In this document: in pieces, positions 22,092 through 34,627 of the stretch
How the letters are laid out: the number at the start of each line of letters is the position of its first letter
Numbering within the stretch: position 1 is the stretch's first letter
From: Rheum nobile
Lineage: Eukaryota > Streptophyta > Magnoliopsida > Caryophyllales > Polygonaceae
Direction of reading: 5' to 3'
Assembly: GCA_027886185.1 (NCBI GenBank)
Contig: WOAB01000838.1
Span: 434,001 to 498,000 of the forward strand
Length of the DNA: 64,000 nt
Program-made: the position numbers and the translations under genes
The notes under the pieces: generated by a model
Seen by the model: the letters and a program-made list of their open reading frames with translations, nothing else
Database searches by the model: none
What the model was told of the DNA's origin: nothing

Positions 22092-23089
22092 GTAATTCTG
22101 ACGATCTCTTAAAATCCCTAGTTGATTGTGATAAGAAACAACTTCTTAAGATCATAAAGAAAATAGGAAAGGAAACCAATTCCCTTGAACAGAAACTAGA
22201 TGATTGTGAAGATGAAATTGCTTGCTTGACTGTTGAGAATTCTGTTTGGAGTAAGAAACTTGATGAAACTGAGAAAGACCTAGCTGAAACTCACTCCAAA
22301 CTCATTGATATTAGGAATGTGCATGCTAGTCACCTTAAAACTTGCAAATCTTGTGATGAAACTAGCATAGATTCTATCAAAGTTCCCTTGCATGCTAACC
22401 CACCTCGAAATGACATGCTTCAATCCATAATTGATAGGTTAGACATCCTCACTAATTCCATTAATGAAAAAATGATAAATCAAACTGTTTTTGTGAGACA
22501 ACGCCATGGAATAGGATATGTCAATAATAAAGGGAACAATGATGCTGAAGAAGAAAAGGCTAGGCGAGAACTTGTTGAGATGAATGAGAATCTCAGTATT
22601 GCTCTTGCCACTTCTCATGATAGGAATCAATTCCTATCAGAGAAGATCATGGTCCTTGAGAACAAGGCTGAGGTTGCCAAACGTCTCAATGAAGGCTCTC
22701 AAAGTCCTAAGAAGGAACCAAAGGGAAAAGAAAAGATGGTTTCTGAAAACCAATGGTTCACCAATTCCTTTGCTCACAAAAGATATATTGACATGGCCCA
22801 TAGCAAGGTTAGAAACAATGTTGATTTTAACAAAAGGAAAACTGAAAAACCTTTTAGGCCAGGAAAAGGAAAATATGGACATGCTGTTTACAATCGTTTG
22901 TGTACCTACTGTGGTAAGAATGGTCATTACAACACTGATTGTGCTAAGAAAAGGAACTTTGAAAAGGAGAAAAGTACTCATTACCATGAAAGGAACCAGT
23001 TCCCTAGTTATTCACAGACTCGCAATGCTAATCTCCCCAGTAAAGCCAAGCTTCGCTGGGTTCAGAAATCTTAGTTCCCTTATGTGCAG
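22092..23089 (+). other. Predicted gag-pol intron of Sir-2 (998 nt)
   Basis: It starts GTAATT after AAG and ends TTATGTGCAG before AAAGATGAG. Sir-1 lacks exactly this interval. It is also protein-coding in origin: from 22226 it encodes a coiled-coil stretch and a second zinc knuckle, CTYCGKNGHYNTDC, then a TAG at 23072-23074. A one-base deletion relative to Sir-4 breaks the frame inside it, but splicing removes that defect. The identification is an inference from comparing copies. Confidence 0.8.
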
Positions 23090-26000
23090 AAAGATGAGAG
23101 GCAACCTCAACTATGGTACATCGACAGTGGTTGCTCATGTCATATGACTGGAAGAAGAAATCAAATGACCTCTCTTCAACCTCTCCAAGGAGGGAACATA
23201 TCCTTTGGAGACAAAAGCAAAGGGAAAATCTATGGAATAGGAACTGTGAAACTCAACGACCACATTCAGGTAAACAAAGTTCACCTTGTTGATAATCTTG
23301 GTTTTAATCTAATAAGTGTGTCACAACTATGTGATCAAGGAGACAATGAAGTTAGATTCAGATCAAACGAATGTTCAGTCCTTGACTCCTCGGGACAAAT
23401 CATCCTAAAAGGGAAAAGATTCAACAATGTCTACATAATTGATCCATCCTTTGTTCCCAAGGAGAAACTTTGTCTCTCAACTGTGAATGACCAAGCTGAT
23501 TTGTGGCATCAACGCCTCGGTCATGCTAGCACCAAGCTGATTCAAAAGCTACACTCAAAGGAGCTAGTCAGAGGGCTGCCAAAGCTAAGTGGCACATCTA
23601 AGGAACTGTGCTCTGACTGTGTAAAAGGGAAACATGCTCGTAGTTCCTTCAAGTCCAAAAACATGGTAAGCACCTCAAGGCCTCTTGAACTCATCCACAT
23701 GGATCTGTGTGGACCCATGAGAGTTCAGAGCCTAGGAGGGAACAGGTATATCTTTGTTCTTGTCGATGACTTCTCTCGCTTTACTTGGACCATCTTTATT
23801 AAATCTAAGAGTGAAGTTATTGACCGCTTTAAAGATCTGGTTCCCTTGTTAGAAAAATCTCTTGATTGTTCACTCAATGCTATTCGGTCTGACCATGGTA
23901 CCGAATTCGAAAATGGAGAATTTCTAACCTTTTGCAGTGAGCATGGAATTGATCACAACTTCTCTGCACCATACACTCCTCAACAAAATGGAGTAGTGGA
24001 AAGGAAGAACAGAACTTTGGAAGACATGGCTCGGACTATGCTGATCTCAAGTGGACTCTCTCAATCATTTTGGGCTGAGGCGATCAACATAGCTTGCTAC
24101 ATCATCAATCGAGCCATGCTTCGCCCAATCACAGAAAAGACACCCTATGAGCTCCTAAGAGGAAGAGTTCCCAACATCTCACATCTGAGAGTGTTCGGAT
24201 GGAAGTGCTTTGTGCACAACAATGGGAAGGACAATCTTGGCAAATTCGACCCAAGAAGTGATGAAGGAATCTTCATTGGATACGCCTCGGGTAGCAAGGC
24301 GTACAAAGTCTTCAACAAAAGGACTAAAAAGGTAGAAGAAAGTGTTCATGCTATTTTTATTGAAAAATCACTTGGATAGATTGTGCAGAACACCACCAAT
24401 TCCTTTGAAGACCCGTTTCCCAAGTCATATCAAGAAAATCCAGATGAAGATCTCACTCCACCCAGTTCCTGCACTGCTGCTCGGAACCCTCCAATGGCTC
24501 CTCCACCAGTTCCCATGAACAATGAACAATAATCCATTTCTGGGAATCATGAGCATGACGACAATATCTGTGGAGACCTCAATGACTCATCTTCCCACAT
24601 TATCTTTAATGGAGAAGGTGATCCCAACCAGGAAGCTGAATGCTCAACTCAGAATGTCTCCACATCAAATGCTCTAGCCCCCAACAGAGAAAGAAGAGTC
24701 GTCAAGCCTCCAGTCAGGTACGAACATCTAACCTTCTTTGCCTTCATTGCCTTTCTGTCTATTGTGGAACCAAAGAACATAGGTGAGGCACTGAAGGACG
24801 CGGACTGGATCCAAGCTATGCAAGAAGAGCTTCATCAGTTTGAAAGGAACAAAGTATGGCATCTAGTTCATCATCCCAAGGATAAACACATCATAGGAAC
24901 CAGATGGGTTTTCAGAAACAAGCTGGATGATACAGGAGTTGTGATAAGGAACAAAGCGAGACTTGTAGCTCAAGGATACAATCAACAAGAAGGAATCGAC
25001 TATGATGAAACCTATGCTCCAGTGGCAAGGATTGAGGCAATAAGATTGTTGATTGCCTTTGCATCACACAAAGGGTTCAAGTTGTTCCAAATGGATGTAA
25101 AGACGGCCTTCCTCAATGGAATTCATCAAGAAGAAGTCTATGTGAAGCAACCTCCAGGTTTTGAAGACGATGATCATCCAGATCATGTCTACTTTCTAGA
25201 CAAGGCACTCTATGGCCTCAAGCAAGCTCCCAGAGCTTGGTATGATCGTCTTGCCCAGTTCCTACTCTCAAATGGCTACAGGCGTGGAGTTATTGATAAG
25301 ACTCTCTTCATCCTAGAAGAAGAAGGTAACATCTTAGTGGTTCAAATCTATGTTGATGATATCATTTTTGGTTCCACTAACATGTCCCTTGTAGACAAGT
25401 TCAAAGACTTGATGAGCAGTGAATTTGAAATGAGTTTAATTGGGGAACTCACATTCTTCCTCGGATTACAAATCACTCAAAAGGAAGATGGTATTCAAAT
25501 CCACCAACAGAAGTATGTCAGGGAACTACTGAAGAAGTTCAAAATGGATTCATGCAAGCCTCTCTTCACTCCCATATCCACCATTGCCCATCTGGATAAG
25601 GACCACTCGAGTCCTCTAGTGGAGGAGAAGCTCTATAGAGGTATGATATGCTCACTCATGTACCTAACCGCTAGTCGACCAGACATTGTCTTTGTTGTTG
25701 GCTTGTGTGATAGGTTCCAATCTTGTCTAAGAGAAACCCACTTGGCTGCTGTGAAGAGAATACTTTGATATCTCAAGGGAACTGACGATCTCTGCATTTG
25801 GTACCCCAAAGAATGTCCCTTTGAGCTCATGGGTTTCACTGATGCTGATTATGCTGGATATTTGGTGGATAGAAAGAGCACTTCTAGAATGGCACAGTTC
25901 CTAGGCCCTTGCCTTGTGTCATGGGGATCAAAGAAACAAGTTTCAGTCTCCCTCTCCACCACAGAATCCGAGTACATTGCAGCCGCCTCCTGTTGTTCCC

Positions 26001-26296
26001 AACTTCTCTGGCTAAAGCAACAACTCGCAGACTTTGGTATATCTTATGGCCCTCTCACTATTCTCTGTGATAACACTAGTGCCATAAACATCTCTAAAAA
26101 TCCTGTGCATCATACTAGGACCAAACATATTGACATAAGACATCATTTTCTTAGAGATCATGTTGAGAAGGGAAACATCATTATAAATTTTTGTAGAACT
26201 GAAGATCAGGTTGCAGATATTTTCACCAAGGCATTGAATAGAGTTTCTTTCGAGAACCTTAGATTGGAACTAGGAATGATTCCTATTACTCAGTAG
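23090..26296 (+). pseudogene. pol: Sir-2 pol (protease, integrase, RT, RNase H)
   Basis: One frame of 1069 codons from the predicted exon 2 start: protease with an intact DSGCSCHMTG site, integrase HHCC (LWHQRLGHAS, CSDCVKGKH), DDE core (MDLCGP, SDHGTEF, NGVVERKN), RT with YVDDIIFG, and RNase H ending GMIPITQ. It has three nonsense codons: TAG 24377-24379 (normally Lys), TAA 24530-24532 (normally Gln) and TGA 25766-25768 (normally Arg). There is no frameshift. It retains the 98-nt segment that Sir-1 and Sir-3 have lost. It would carry out maturation, reverse transcription and integration. Confidence 0.92.
24718..24815 (+). other. Exitron-like 98-nt GT-AG segment inside Sir-2 pol
   Basis: CAG|GTACGA at the left and ATCCAAG| at the right bound 98 nt that code for the linker ahead of RT. 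The segment is pyrimidine-rich in its first half and has CTAAC as a possible branch site. Sir-1 (13623/13624) and Sir-3 (46673/46674) lack exactly this interval. Its removal would shift the frame, as 98 is not a multiple of three. Confidence 0.65.
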
Positions 26297-27117
26297 TTAC
26301 CTTAGTTTAAAGAATTCCTTCCAGTTCCCCTGATTGACTAGTTTAAGTTATTTAACTTGTTGAGTCTTGATATCCTTGTGTTATATCTTTTGCTACAAAC
26401 CCTTCTTGTCATAATGGTTTCTTACAAAGGCTTAGATAAATTTTTCTGGTTCGTTTCCTTTTGGTCCTCATTATTCTTTCAACTCCTCATTGTTCAAATT
26501 TATTTCATGGCCTAAAAGTCACAATCTGATCATATTTCTATCCCAACAATACAAGCCGAAATGATGATTGTGTACTAAGACCTATCCTTGCCTCATTGCT
26601 CAATTCAATTCTCTATGATCCATCTCTAAACCCTCTCTGAGAATTAATGTGCAATGCGATAAATGGCCTACCTTGATTTCGCGTATGGGAACGTATCTTT
26701 TGGTTCCAATGTTTGACCCACATCAAAGGTTCCCATACATCCCTCTAGCACACTGAATATATCGCCAGAAAGGAACCAGAATGCAACGCTTCTCCAACGG
26801 CTAGATTGGCACCTCCCAGAAGTTATTTATGGCAAATCTCAGAAGCTCAGACCGGTCTTATCAGTTAGCAGGCTCCCCTCTTCTCTGAATGGGCAAGTTT
26901 TGAATTGTTTTGATCCATTCCAAAAAGCTGTAATTAGCCTTCAATGCTCTGGATTCTCCCCAATCCTCTCAACGGCTAGATTTGCTTCAACGGTCTCTTC
27001 AGCCCTCACTGCCTTTAAAGAGTGGCCCTGTTCATCCAAGCTAATCCCACAACTCGCCATTTCTCTGATCTTCTGCTTCTCCTTCTCTCAAACATAGAAA
27101 TCCTTAAATCCTCAAAA
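26297..27117 (+). other. pol to third-ORF spacer of Sir-2
   Basis: It is homologous to 15102-15942 and has no conserved ORF. Both carry the ATGATGATTGTGTACTA phrase and a T/C-rich run before the third-ORF start. Confidence 0.6.
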
Positions 27118-28739
27118 ATGGCCAACCAAAACCCTAATGTTATCCTGGATGAGGAAGAGACTGCCATTCTCAGAGCCTTTTGAGAAAAGAAGGCAACTTC
27201 ATCTTCTAAGCCCATTTCTGCCTCCTCCTCTCAAAAATTCCAACCTAAAGAGAAAGCAGTGGAGAACCCTGTGGAGAAACCAGTGGAGCAACCCGGAGAG
27301 AAACTTGAGGAGCCACCAAAGGAACAAGCTGAGGAGAAAGCCATGGCCATCACTCTGGCCTCTGAATCGGCCACCAAATCCGCCTCCGAAGGTGGCTCTC
27401 ATGACTCCTTGCCTGACAAGTCTCTCCAAGAGCTCCTCAGCCCTCAACCCTCACTAGTAAGCCTCAAATCTAAAACCACCTCTAACCCTGATCCTTCAGT
27501 CGCCACTAGAATGAAACAAAGAAAGAGGAGCTCCCAAGCTATAGTTCCCTATGAGGCCAAATCCACAGAAGAAACCAAATCCACAAAAAGAGCCAAAATC
27601 ACCACCCTCTCTGCCTCTTCCTCCCTGGGTCACGTCTCTTCTCTAAGAGGAAGATCCTTAAGCCTCTCATAATCGGCAAGGAATTCTGGATCCAAAAGCT
27701 GGCAGAAGAAGATGAGGAAATGTTTGGAGAGGCCCTGGACGAGCTCCATTCTCTGCTACAGTTTCAAGGCTGGGAAGAGATGTTGACTGAGCCTTTCTCT
27801 GCTTATGATGAGGTCGTCCGCCTGTTTTACCAGTCCATGGAGTTTGTGCCCACAAAGGAGAACTGTCCTTGTAACGAAGCCATTCTCATATGGAAGGGAA
27901 CCAGCTATCCCCTGTCCGCCAACCTAATTGCGTCTGCTCTAGGGATTGAGTCAAGGTCTGGGTTTGGCATTCTCCCTCAGAAAAAGGGATGGCCCAAGGG
28001 AAATGGCTACAAATCCAAGGGAGCAGTGGTCAAGAAAATCTACGACGGCGCCTCCCCTTCATCTTTGGAGACAAAGGATCTCTCCATCGCAAACAGGCTG
28101 TTACACTTCTGGATCACCCGTAATTTGGTTCCCAGACAAGAGCACAGGAACGATGTTCTCATCACAGACGCCATTTATATGGACAAAGTACTCTCTGGTG
28201 TTCAATTGGATCTCCCTCGTATTGTGTTGGCTCACATGCAGTTTTGTGCATCTCATGACTCCCATGCTTTACCCTTCCCCCATATCATCAAGAATATCCT
28301 CTCTAACCTTCACCAGTACCCATACGATCTATCTGAGACAGTCTACATCAAGTGTCTTACCATGGCCACAGTTCGGAAGTTGAAGACTAAGGAACAACTG
28401 CACAACCCTTTTGAAGCTCAAGAAATTCCGCCTAAGGAAAATGCGAGTTCCCAGGACCCTTCTAGTTCCCGACCACAGCTCAACCCCTCTTTAGACTCCT
28501 CTGCGATCCTTGCTGCTCTGGATCGTATTGAAAAGGCAATCATGGAAGGCTTGACTGCCATACCGGTCGCCCTCCATGATCAAGTAAAAGAGTTGGGGCG
28601 TATAAGTTCTGCTGTTGTGGATCTGGTAGAAGTCCTTCAGAATGATTGGCAAGGTGCAATTAATGCTCATCAGGCCACGGGCCAAAACGTAGGAACTGAC
28701 GACAAAGCTGAAGACGAGGAGGCCGCTGCTATACCATAG
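27118..28739 (+). pseudogene. Sir-2 third ORF, putative plant transposon protein-like
   Basis: It starts MANQNPNVILDEEE. TGA at 27181-27183 (normally Arg) breaks it after 21 codons, and a frameshift near 27640 separates the basic N-terminal half from the conserved domain. From 27720 the domain is open: LLQFQGWEEM, VRLFYQSM, ILIWKGTSYPL, IVLAHMQFC, ALPFPHIIKN, then a C-terminal helical tail ending at 28739. It has the same architecture as the intact Sir-1 protein; its role is unknown. Confidence 0.8.
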
Positions 28740-29103
28740 GAACGCTTGTTCTGGTTCCCAGTGCTGTACCACCACAGCGCGCTAGTAGTTTCCCTTAGGA
28801 TCCTACTCCCCTCGTCTATCCACTTGTTGTCCCTCCTAAGATTGCTTTTGTTGTTATCTTTGTCGTTTGTTGTCCTGTTGTTGGTCCTTGTTGGTTATTG
28901 TTTATGTTGTTTTGTGGTTGGTCTTACCCGTCTTTGAACAATGTTCAGTTTAAGCTCTAATGATTATCTTTTGGTTTCGTTCCAATGATCAATCTATTTT
29001 TTGCCTTAAAGTTTCCATTATATTTCTGCTATGGGTTTGATGCAATTGTATATTCACTTGGACATCCTGCTCTTAACTAGTACTTAATCTTTTCGATGAT
29101 GTC

Positions 29104-29359
29104 AAAAGGGGGAAGAAAAGGATAGGAACCTTGAACTTTGGAGACTACTGAACTAATAGGAACCTTGAACTAGTTCTACTTCTAAGGGGGAATTTGAAAT
29201 AAACTCGTTCATTTGCTTAGGGGGAATTTGCAACCATTGAATGTTCTATCATTAATTTGTAATGTTGTAACTCCCTTAATCTCAACTGGTCTCATGAAAT
29301 TCAAAGTCCTATTATGTTGCCAGGTTCCTTGTATTTGTCATCATCAAAAAGGGGGAAAT
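29104..29359 (+). other. Multiple polypurine tracts of Sir-2
   Basis: CAAAAGGGGGAAGA near 29104, AAGGGGGAA near 29184, AGGGGGAA near 29219 and the terminal AAAAAGGGGGAAA ending at 29358 next to the LTR. Confidence 0.85.
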
Positions 29360-30470
29360 TGTTAGGAAACGGAACTCTGGAACTTAGGTTCCCCTGAGAG
29401 TTCCTTTCCTCAATTTCTCTACTTTTGACGATGACAAATATTATGATACTAATGTTTTATCTCAAAGATGTGTTTTAAGGAATCACAGGAAATTACCTAA
29501 GGCAGGAAAGCCAAACAGAACAAGGGAACCAAAGGAACAAGACAGCTGAAGGAAACCAGAGGAACCCAGGTGTGCCCAGAAACCGAGAAATCTGGGGACA
29601 CACAACCTCGGACAAAAGGTGTTAAAATCGACTTGTCCGAAGCTTCCAAAAGACTGCCAATACCCAGAGCAAAACAACAACATACCCAGAAACGCTCAAC
29701 CTCGGACAGAGAAGGTGAAAGCGACAGGACGAAGAGACGTCGCTGTCCATGAAGACAGTTCCCAAGTGGCCAGCTTGTTCAACCTCAGACGAAAGTATTT
29801 GGACAACGACATAGCAAGGCTCGTCTGAGGTAGTTGACCAACCAAGAGAGATTCTGAGCTGCCTAGGTTGTTTGCACATGCCAAGAACAACGTGGATCAA
29901 GGAGAACCACTCATCCTAGGGCAAGCTCAATCTGTGGGAACCCAGAGAGGATCGAGCTGCGAAGAATCCTCTATAAAAGGAAGACTAACCCAAGGGTTAT
30001 CTTCAAGAACTAAAACACGACTCACACTCATTAGCAAATATCTAGTGTGAACCTCCAAACAAGATCATCAAAGCAAACCGAGATCAAGAGGAACCAGTCA
30101 AGGAAGAAGAGCTGAGTGCTAAGTTCCTGTGACTGTAAGTGATAGTTCCTAGGTGCGAAAGTCTGTTTCTTGGATTGATTATTGATTGGGTTAAGTTATC
30201 TAGGATTGTCTAACTGTGTGTAAGGCAAAGGAACTGTGTGTTCGTTCCTAGGATAAGCTGTAACCAAAAGAGATAAGAAATCAAGAAGTAGACTTTGAAA
30301 TCCTTTCGAAAGAAAGGTAGTGGTTTTTATCCTGGATTGCTAGTTGGCAATCAAAGGTTTCCACTATAAGGAACTGGTCATTTGTTTGATTGTTTATTTT
30401 CGCTGCGAAAGGAACTGAGAATTGATATTCTGAGTTCCTTAAGTTTTTATCTAACAATCATGATCCTACA
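29360..30470 (+). repeat. 3' LTR of Sir-2 (1111 bp)
   Basis: It runs TGTTAGGA to TCCTACA and aligns with 19879-20988 along its length. TCTAT follows, paired with GCTAT before the 5' LTR. Confidence 0.94.
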
Positions 30471-30944
30471 TCTATCTTTGAACATATTGTCTAGTTGGTT
30501 TATGTGTTTTCTCAGCAATATGGTTGAAAACGTGTCTTTTGGCATGTGTCCTGGGATTCAGAAATTCCATTGAATGACTAATTAGATAGTCCCCTATAAA
30601 AAACAGTCATATGCATCAAGAGTAACTAAAGTCTACTCAAAATACCATGAAGCAAGAACTTGTAGCCTACTTTCATTAGAATTTGCTTAACCCAACCAAG
30701 TCAAGGAGTAATATTGGATTACTTTCTTCTTTTTTTTTGCATATTTCAAGGTAAATATATTAAGAGAAAGGGGATTTACAAAATGCTACCATAAGAGTTA
30801 GATTACTCCAGTAAACAAAATGGAGTAATGACAGATATACAAAATAGCAAAATGCTCACTAGCCTAGGAATTGGCGTGATTAATCCAATAAGAGTGCCTT
30901 GGGTTAGTACTATCACATTTTGCTAAGATGGTAGACTTGATATG
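30471..30944. other. Non-coding DNA between Sir-2 and Sir-3
   Basis: AT-rich, no coding region seen. It continues the host sequence interrupted at 19878. Confidence 0.5.
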
Positions 30945-31781
30945 TGTAGGATCGCACGTGTTAGAAATCAAAGGAAACTGAGAATTCAGTTCCTTAGCAG
31001 CGGAATATGTAATAACACAGATTCAAGACCAGTTCCTTAGAGTGAAAACCTTTGATAACCAACTAGTTATCCATGATAAAATCCACTACCTCTCTTTCAA
31101 GAGGATTTCAAAGTCTACTTCTTTTATTAAGCTTCGATTACAATCAACTAGAATAGAACACACAATAAGACACACTTAAGACTCTCTACCTAGTTCGACC
31201 TAATCAAGCACAAAAAGCAAGCGACTTACACAGTTCTTCTAATAAGAACAAAGCTCTGTTTTCTTCACCTTCAGCAATGAGTGAATACGTGAATGTTGAG
31301 AGAGTTTGATTACTTTATTTATACATAAAAACCGTATAGAATCAAGATCTACAGCTGGTTGATATGCATAAATAAAATAACCAAAAATAAATCAGAAAAG
31401 ATAACATTTGTTACCAAATATTATACTTTACGATTTTACACTTTTATTTACATAAAAGATATACAAATAATCCCTTAAGATATATGGAAACACGGATATC
31501 TTAATCTTCTCTCTCCAAGATAAGATATACCCTAAACTACCAGTCGCCATTCTTTAAGTCTCTTTCCAGTTTAGCGCGGCTTCGTTATTCTTCAGTGCTT
31601 GTGCCAGTTCCCAAATCTGGCATCTTGGTCTCTCTCTCTTGTATTTCCTGAACCTGAGTTCCCTGTTCAACTACACATATGGAAATATTAATAGCAAAGT
31701 GTTTGTCATCGTCAAAACTAGGAAAATTGAAGGAGGGAACTTTCAAGGGAACTAGAGTTCCTGAAAGTTCACATCCTAACA
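30945..31781 (-). repeat. 3' LTR of Sir-3 (837 bp)
   Basis: It runs on the plus strand from TGTAGGATCGCACG to CATCCTAACA and matches 50396-51239. A TATAAATA box (minus strand) lies near 31320. The outer flanking pentamer is ATATG; no partner copy was found. Confidence 0.92.
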
Positions 31782-32010
31782 ATTTCCCCCTCTTTGATGA
31801 TGACAAACAAGTAGAACCTGACATATCTAATATAGACATGAATGATATGAGGAAAACAAGCAAATCTAGATGTAGAATGATCATTAGTGAATTACATATT
31901 CCCCCTTAACATATAACCCGGTTCCTTAATTCCCCCTTAAGAGAATAACCAGTTCAAAGTTCCTTTCATCCTATTAGTTCCAGATTGCAGAGTTCATTCC
32001 CCCTTTTGAC
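31782..32010 (-). other. Multiple polypurine tracts of Sir-3
   Basis: On the minus strand, GGGGG-containing purine runs occur near 31785-31797, 31905, 31932 and 32001. The last has the TTTTCGATGATGTCAAAAGG context shared with Sir-1, Sir-2 and Sir-4. Confidence 0.8.
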
Positions 32011-32283
32011 ATCATCGAAAATAAACAGTTAGATGATAAGCATAGATAATTTAGAGTGAATCAAAGACTTATGCGAAACTCTAGAGAAATGACACCGTAA
32101 TAAGAGTTGAAAGCATGACTTAACAACGCAAGGAAAACAAAATATTTCATTACACATAATAGGAACATAGAGAACATATAACAAAAGATAGCACTCAGAG
32201 ACACACAAAAGAGGATCATAATATGGAAGTGAGATCCTAGGGAACTAAGGTTTCGTGTCAACTGAGTAGGGAACTGCATAAAA

Positions 32284-33884
32284 TTACTCCTGGGCCTTCA
32301 CTGCTTCCTCAATGACTTTCCTGTCGACCAGCCTTGCAATTTCCTTCACTAGAGCAACAAAGGTCTTCCATAACTCCACCACCATCTCATTGGTGAAGTT
32401 GCTACCCTTCTCAACAGCAGACGCGACATTGTTGAATCCATCAACCAAGGCATGCTCAATGCGCCCCATATTCTCCAGAATCACATGAGTGTCAAGGACC
32501 AAGCGGGGTTCTGATGGACCTGGCTGGGTTTCCTCTTTTTCTTTCTCTTCATCAGACTCCTCATCCACATGAGCCTTATGCATTAGCCGCCCAACATTGG
32601 TCATGGTTAGGAATCGAGAAAGTGAGTTTCCTCAACACCAGTCGGATAAAGACCAAAGCGACATAGAAGTTTCTTGACCAAGTGGGGATAAGGGAGAGCA
32701 TGAGTAGAATGGGCCTTACAGTACTGCATGTGGCCTAGGACAATGCGGGGAAGATCGATGGGAACTCCCAGAATCAGCTTTTCTATTAAAGATGCATCTC
32801 TAACCAACACTGTATCGCGCTTCTCCTGGCGGGGGATGATGTTCTTGATTAAGAAGGTGTGGAGCAACTTCTTGTCCAGACGTAGAAACTTGGTGAGCAG
32901 GGAACCCTTAGTAGGAGGGGAACCGTTAAACATAGTATTCATGATGGCCTGTTTGCACTTTGGAGGCCAGTTCTGTTTGACGATGACACCAAAACCTTCA
33001 CCAGTAGGAACTTCTAAGACGAAACCGATAACAGCAGCAGAAAGCGGGATAAGATTACCTCCCCAAGTAAGAATAGCATCATTCGCAGGCTTATCGTCCT
33101 TGGCTGGTACAAACTCCATGTTTTGATAGAAGAGACGGACAAGATCTTCGTTGACGGCGAAAGGCTCCACAATTATGTTGTCCCACCCTTGAAGTTGTAA
33201 CAGAGAGTGAGCAGAGAAGATGAGATCGTCGTCGGTGTAACCCCAGAACTCTTGTCCAATGATCAGCGATTCCAAGATACAGCGGGAAGCGAGAGCTGGA
33301 GCCACGACAAAGGGAACCGGTGAGATAGACGACACTGTCTTGGTTTGGGGCTTCTTCCCCTTGTCTGTCTTGGCCGTCTTGGCTTTCTTGGCCTTGGGAG
33401 CCTCCTCCATTTGAAGTAAAGAGACACCTTGATCCCCTTTGGCAGCACGTTTCTTGACTCGACTGGCCATCGATTGTGAGTCTCTGGGCAGTTTGAATGA
33501 TGTCGGAGGCGTTGGGAGCAGTTCCACGTTGATGGGCTCGATCCCCTGGGAAGGAGAGGAGTGATGGGAACCCTCCTTAGTCGGAGTGGGGGAGTTGTGA
33601 TTTGAGGGCGTGTGCTCCGATGAGGCCGATTGGGAGAGCTTCTCTTATGGGACAGGTGTGGGAACAGATTTAGCGGGTTCCTCCACTGTCGTCGGCGCCA
33701 CTGATGGGGCCTTGGCAGGGGAAGGCGCTTGAGAAGAGGAAGTGGTGGCCTTCTGCTTTCGGTAGGCAGCCAGCATCGCAAGCTCATCGACGGGAAGGTT
33801 TCTGAGTTCGGAATCCATGAGAGCAAGTGGAGAAATTTGAGAATTTTGAGAGTTGAGAGCATGGCAGAATCTTGTGAAAGGCAA
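32284..33884 (-). pseudogene. Sir-3 third ORF, putative plant transposon protein-like
   Basis: It starts MDSELRNLPVDE at 33884. TAA at 33645-33647 breaks the Ala/Pro-rich N-terminal part. From 33527 the frame includes a Lys-rich stretch and the conserved domain: IIGQEFWGYT, LLQLQGWDNI, VRLFYQNM, ILTWGGNLIPL, IVLGHMQYC and ALPYPHLVKKLL. A one-base shift near 32606 moves the C-terminal part (MTNVGRLMHKAH to 32284) into another frame. It is diverged from the Sir-1/2/4 version but has the same order of motifs. There is no membrane segment. Confidence 0.8.
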
Positions 33885-34627
33885 AGAGAGTTTGAAGTCG
33901 GTGCCGAATTAGGGTTGTACTCGCTGCCTTTTATAGTTTCTGAGCAAAATCTATCCAAAAATAGCCGTTGCAGAATCTTCTCAAATAAGGAAACTCAGAT
34001 TATCCTTCAAACGGCCACAAGATTTTCGGCATTTAAGGAAACTCATAAATCTCCACAAAAATCTTCTTCCAAAAATATCACATCAATCGGAACCAAATCA
34101 GCCTGAAATCGCAGAGACTCAAACGGCTAAAAACGCAATAACTGTCCTCGGGAAGCGGCGCATTTTATGTACATTTTATATGGGTACATTTTATGTAGGA
34201 AACCAAGAAACACTCAAGAAAAGTACATACCCATATCAAGAAAATCAGGTTGGCATTTTTGACACCACAAAGATAATTCCCAACTGTGGACTAAAGATGG
34301 ATCATAAGGAATTATGCAATACAGTCAGGCTTATGACGATTTGTAGTGAATTATCATTTCGGCTTATGATGATGGATAGATAAGATCAAATCGACTACTT
34401 TGAGGCTAGCAAAGAGATGTAATCAAGGTCGAATCATATCATAAAATCATGAGATCATGCAAGAGTGTTAAGAACATGCTTTAGAACAGATATTACAGGA
34501 CATGCGAGGGCATCACAAGATCAAATATCATCAATATTGTCAATGAAATCATAGAAAATATCAAATTTAGTCAAATCAAGGGAACTAGTAAAAACAACTG
34601 GAACTACTAGTTTAGGGAAATCATTCC
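33885..34627 (-). other. pol to third-ORF spacer of Sir-3
   Basis: No conserved ORF; it corresponds in position to the spacers of the other Sir elements. Confidence 0.55.

Larger units (their letters stand above)
19879..30470 (+). mobile_element. Sir-2: complete Sirevirus-type Ty1/copia element with gag-pol intron
   Basis: The element is 10,592 bp, bounded by LTRs of 1110 and 1111 bp. The flanking pentamers GCTAT and TCTAT differ by one base and fit an aged 5-bp target duplication. The order is LTR, iMet primer site, gag exon, 998-nt intron, pol, spacer, third ORF, multiple polypurine tracts, LTR. The gag exon is open; pol and the third ORF have nonsense codons and a frameshift. Confidence 0.93.

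Noticed and set aside
30940..30944. ATATG as target duplication of Sir-3 (also found near 51303)
   Set aside because: The right-hand ATATG lies within the orphan internal fragment and also occurs at the matching place inside Sir-3, so it is not a duplication made at insertion.
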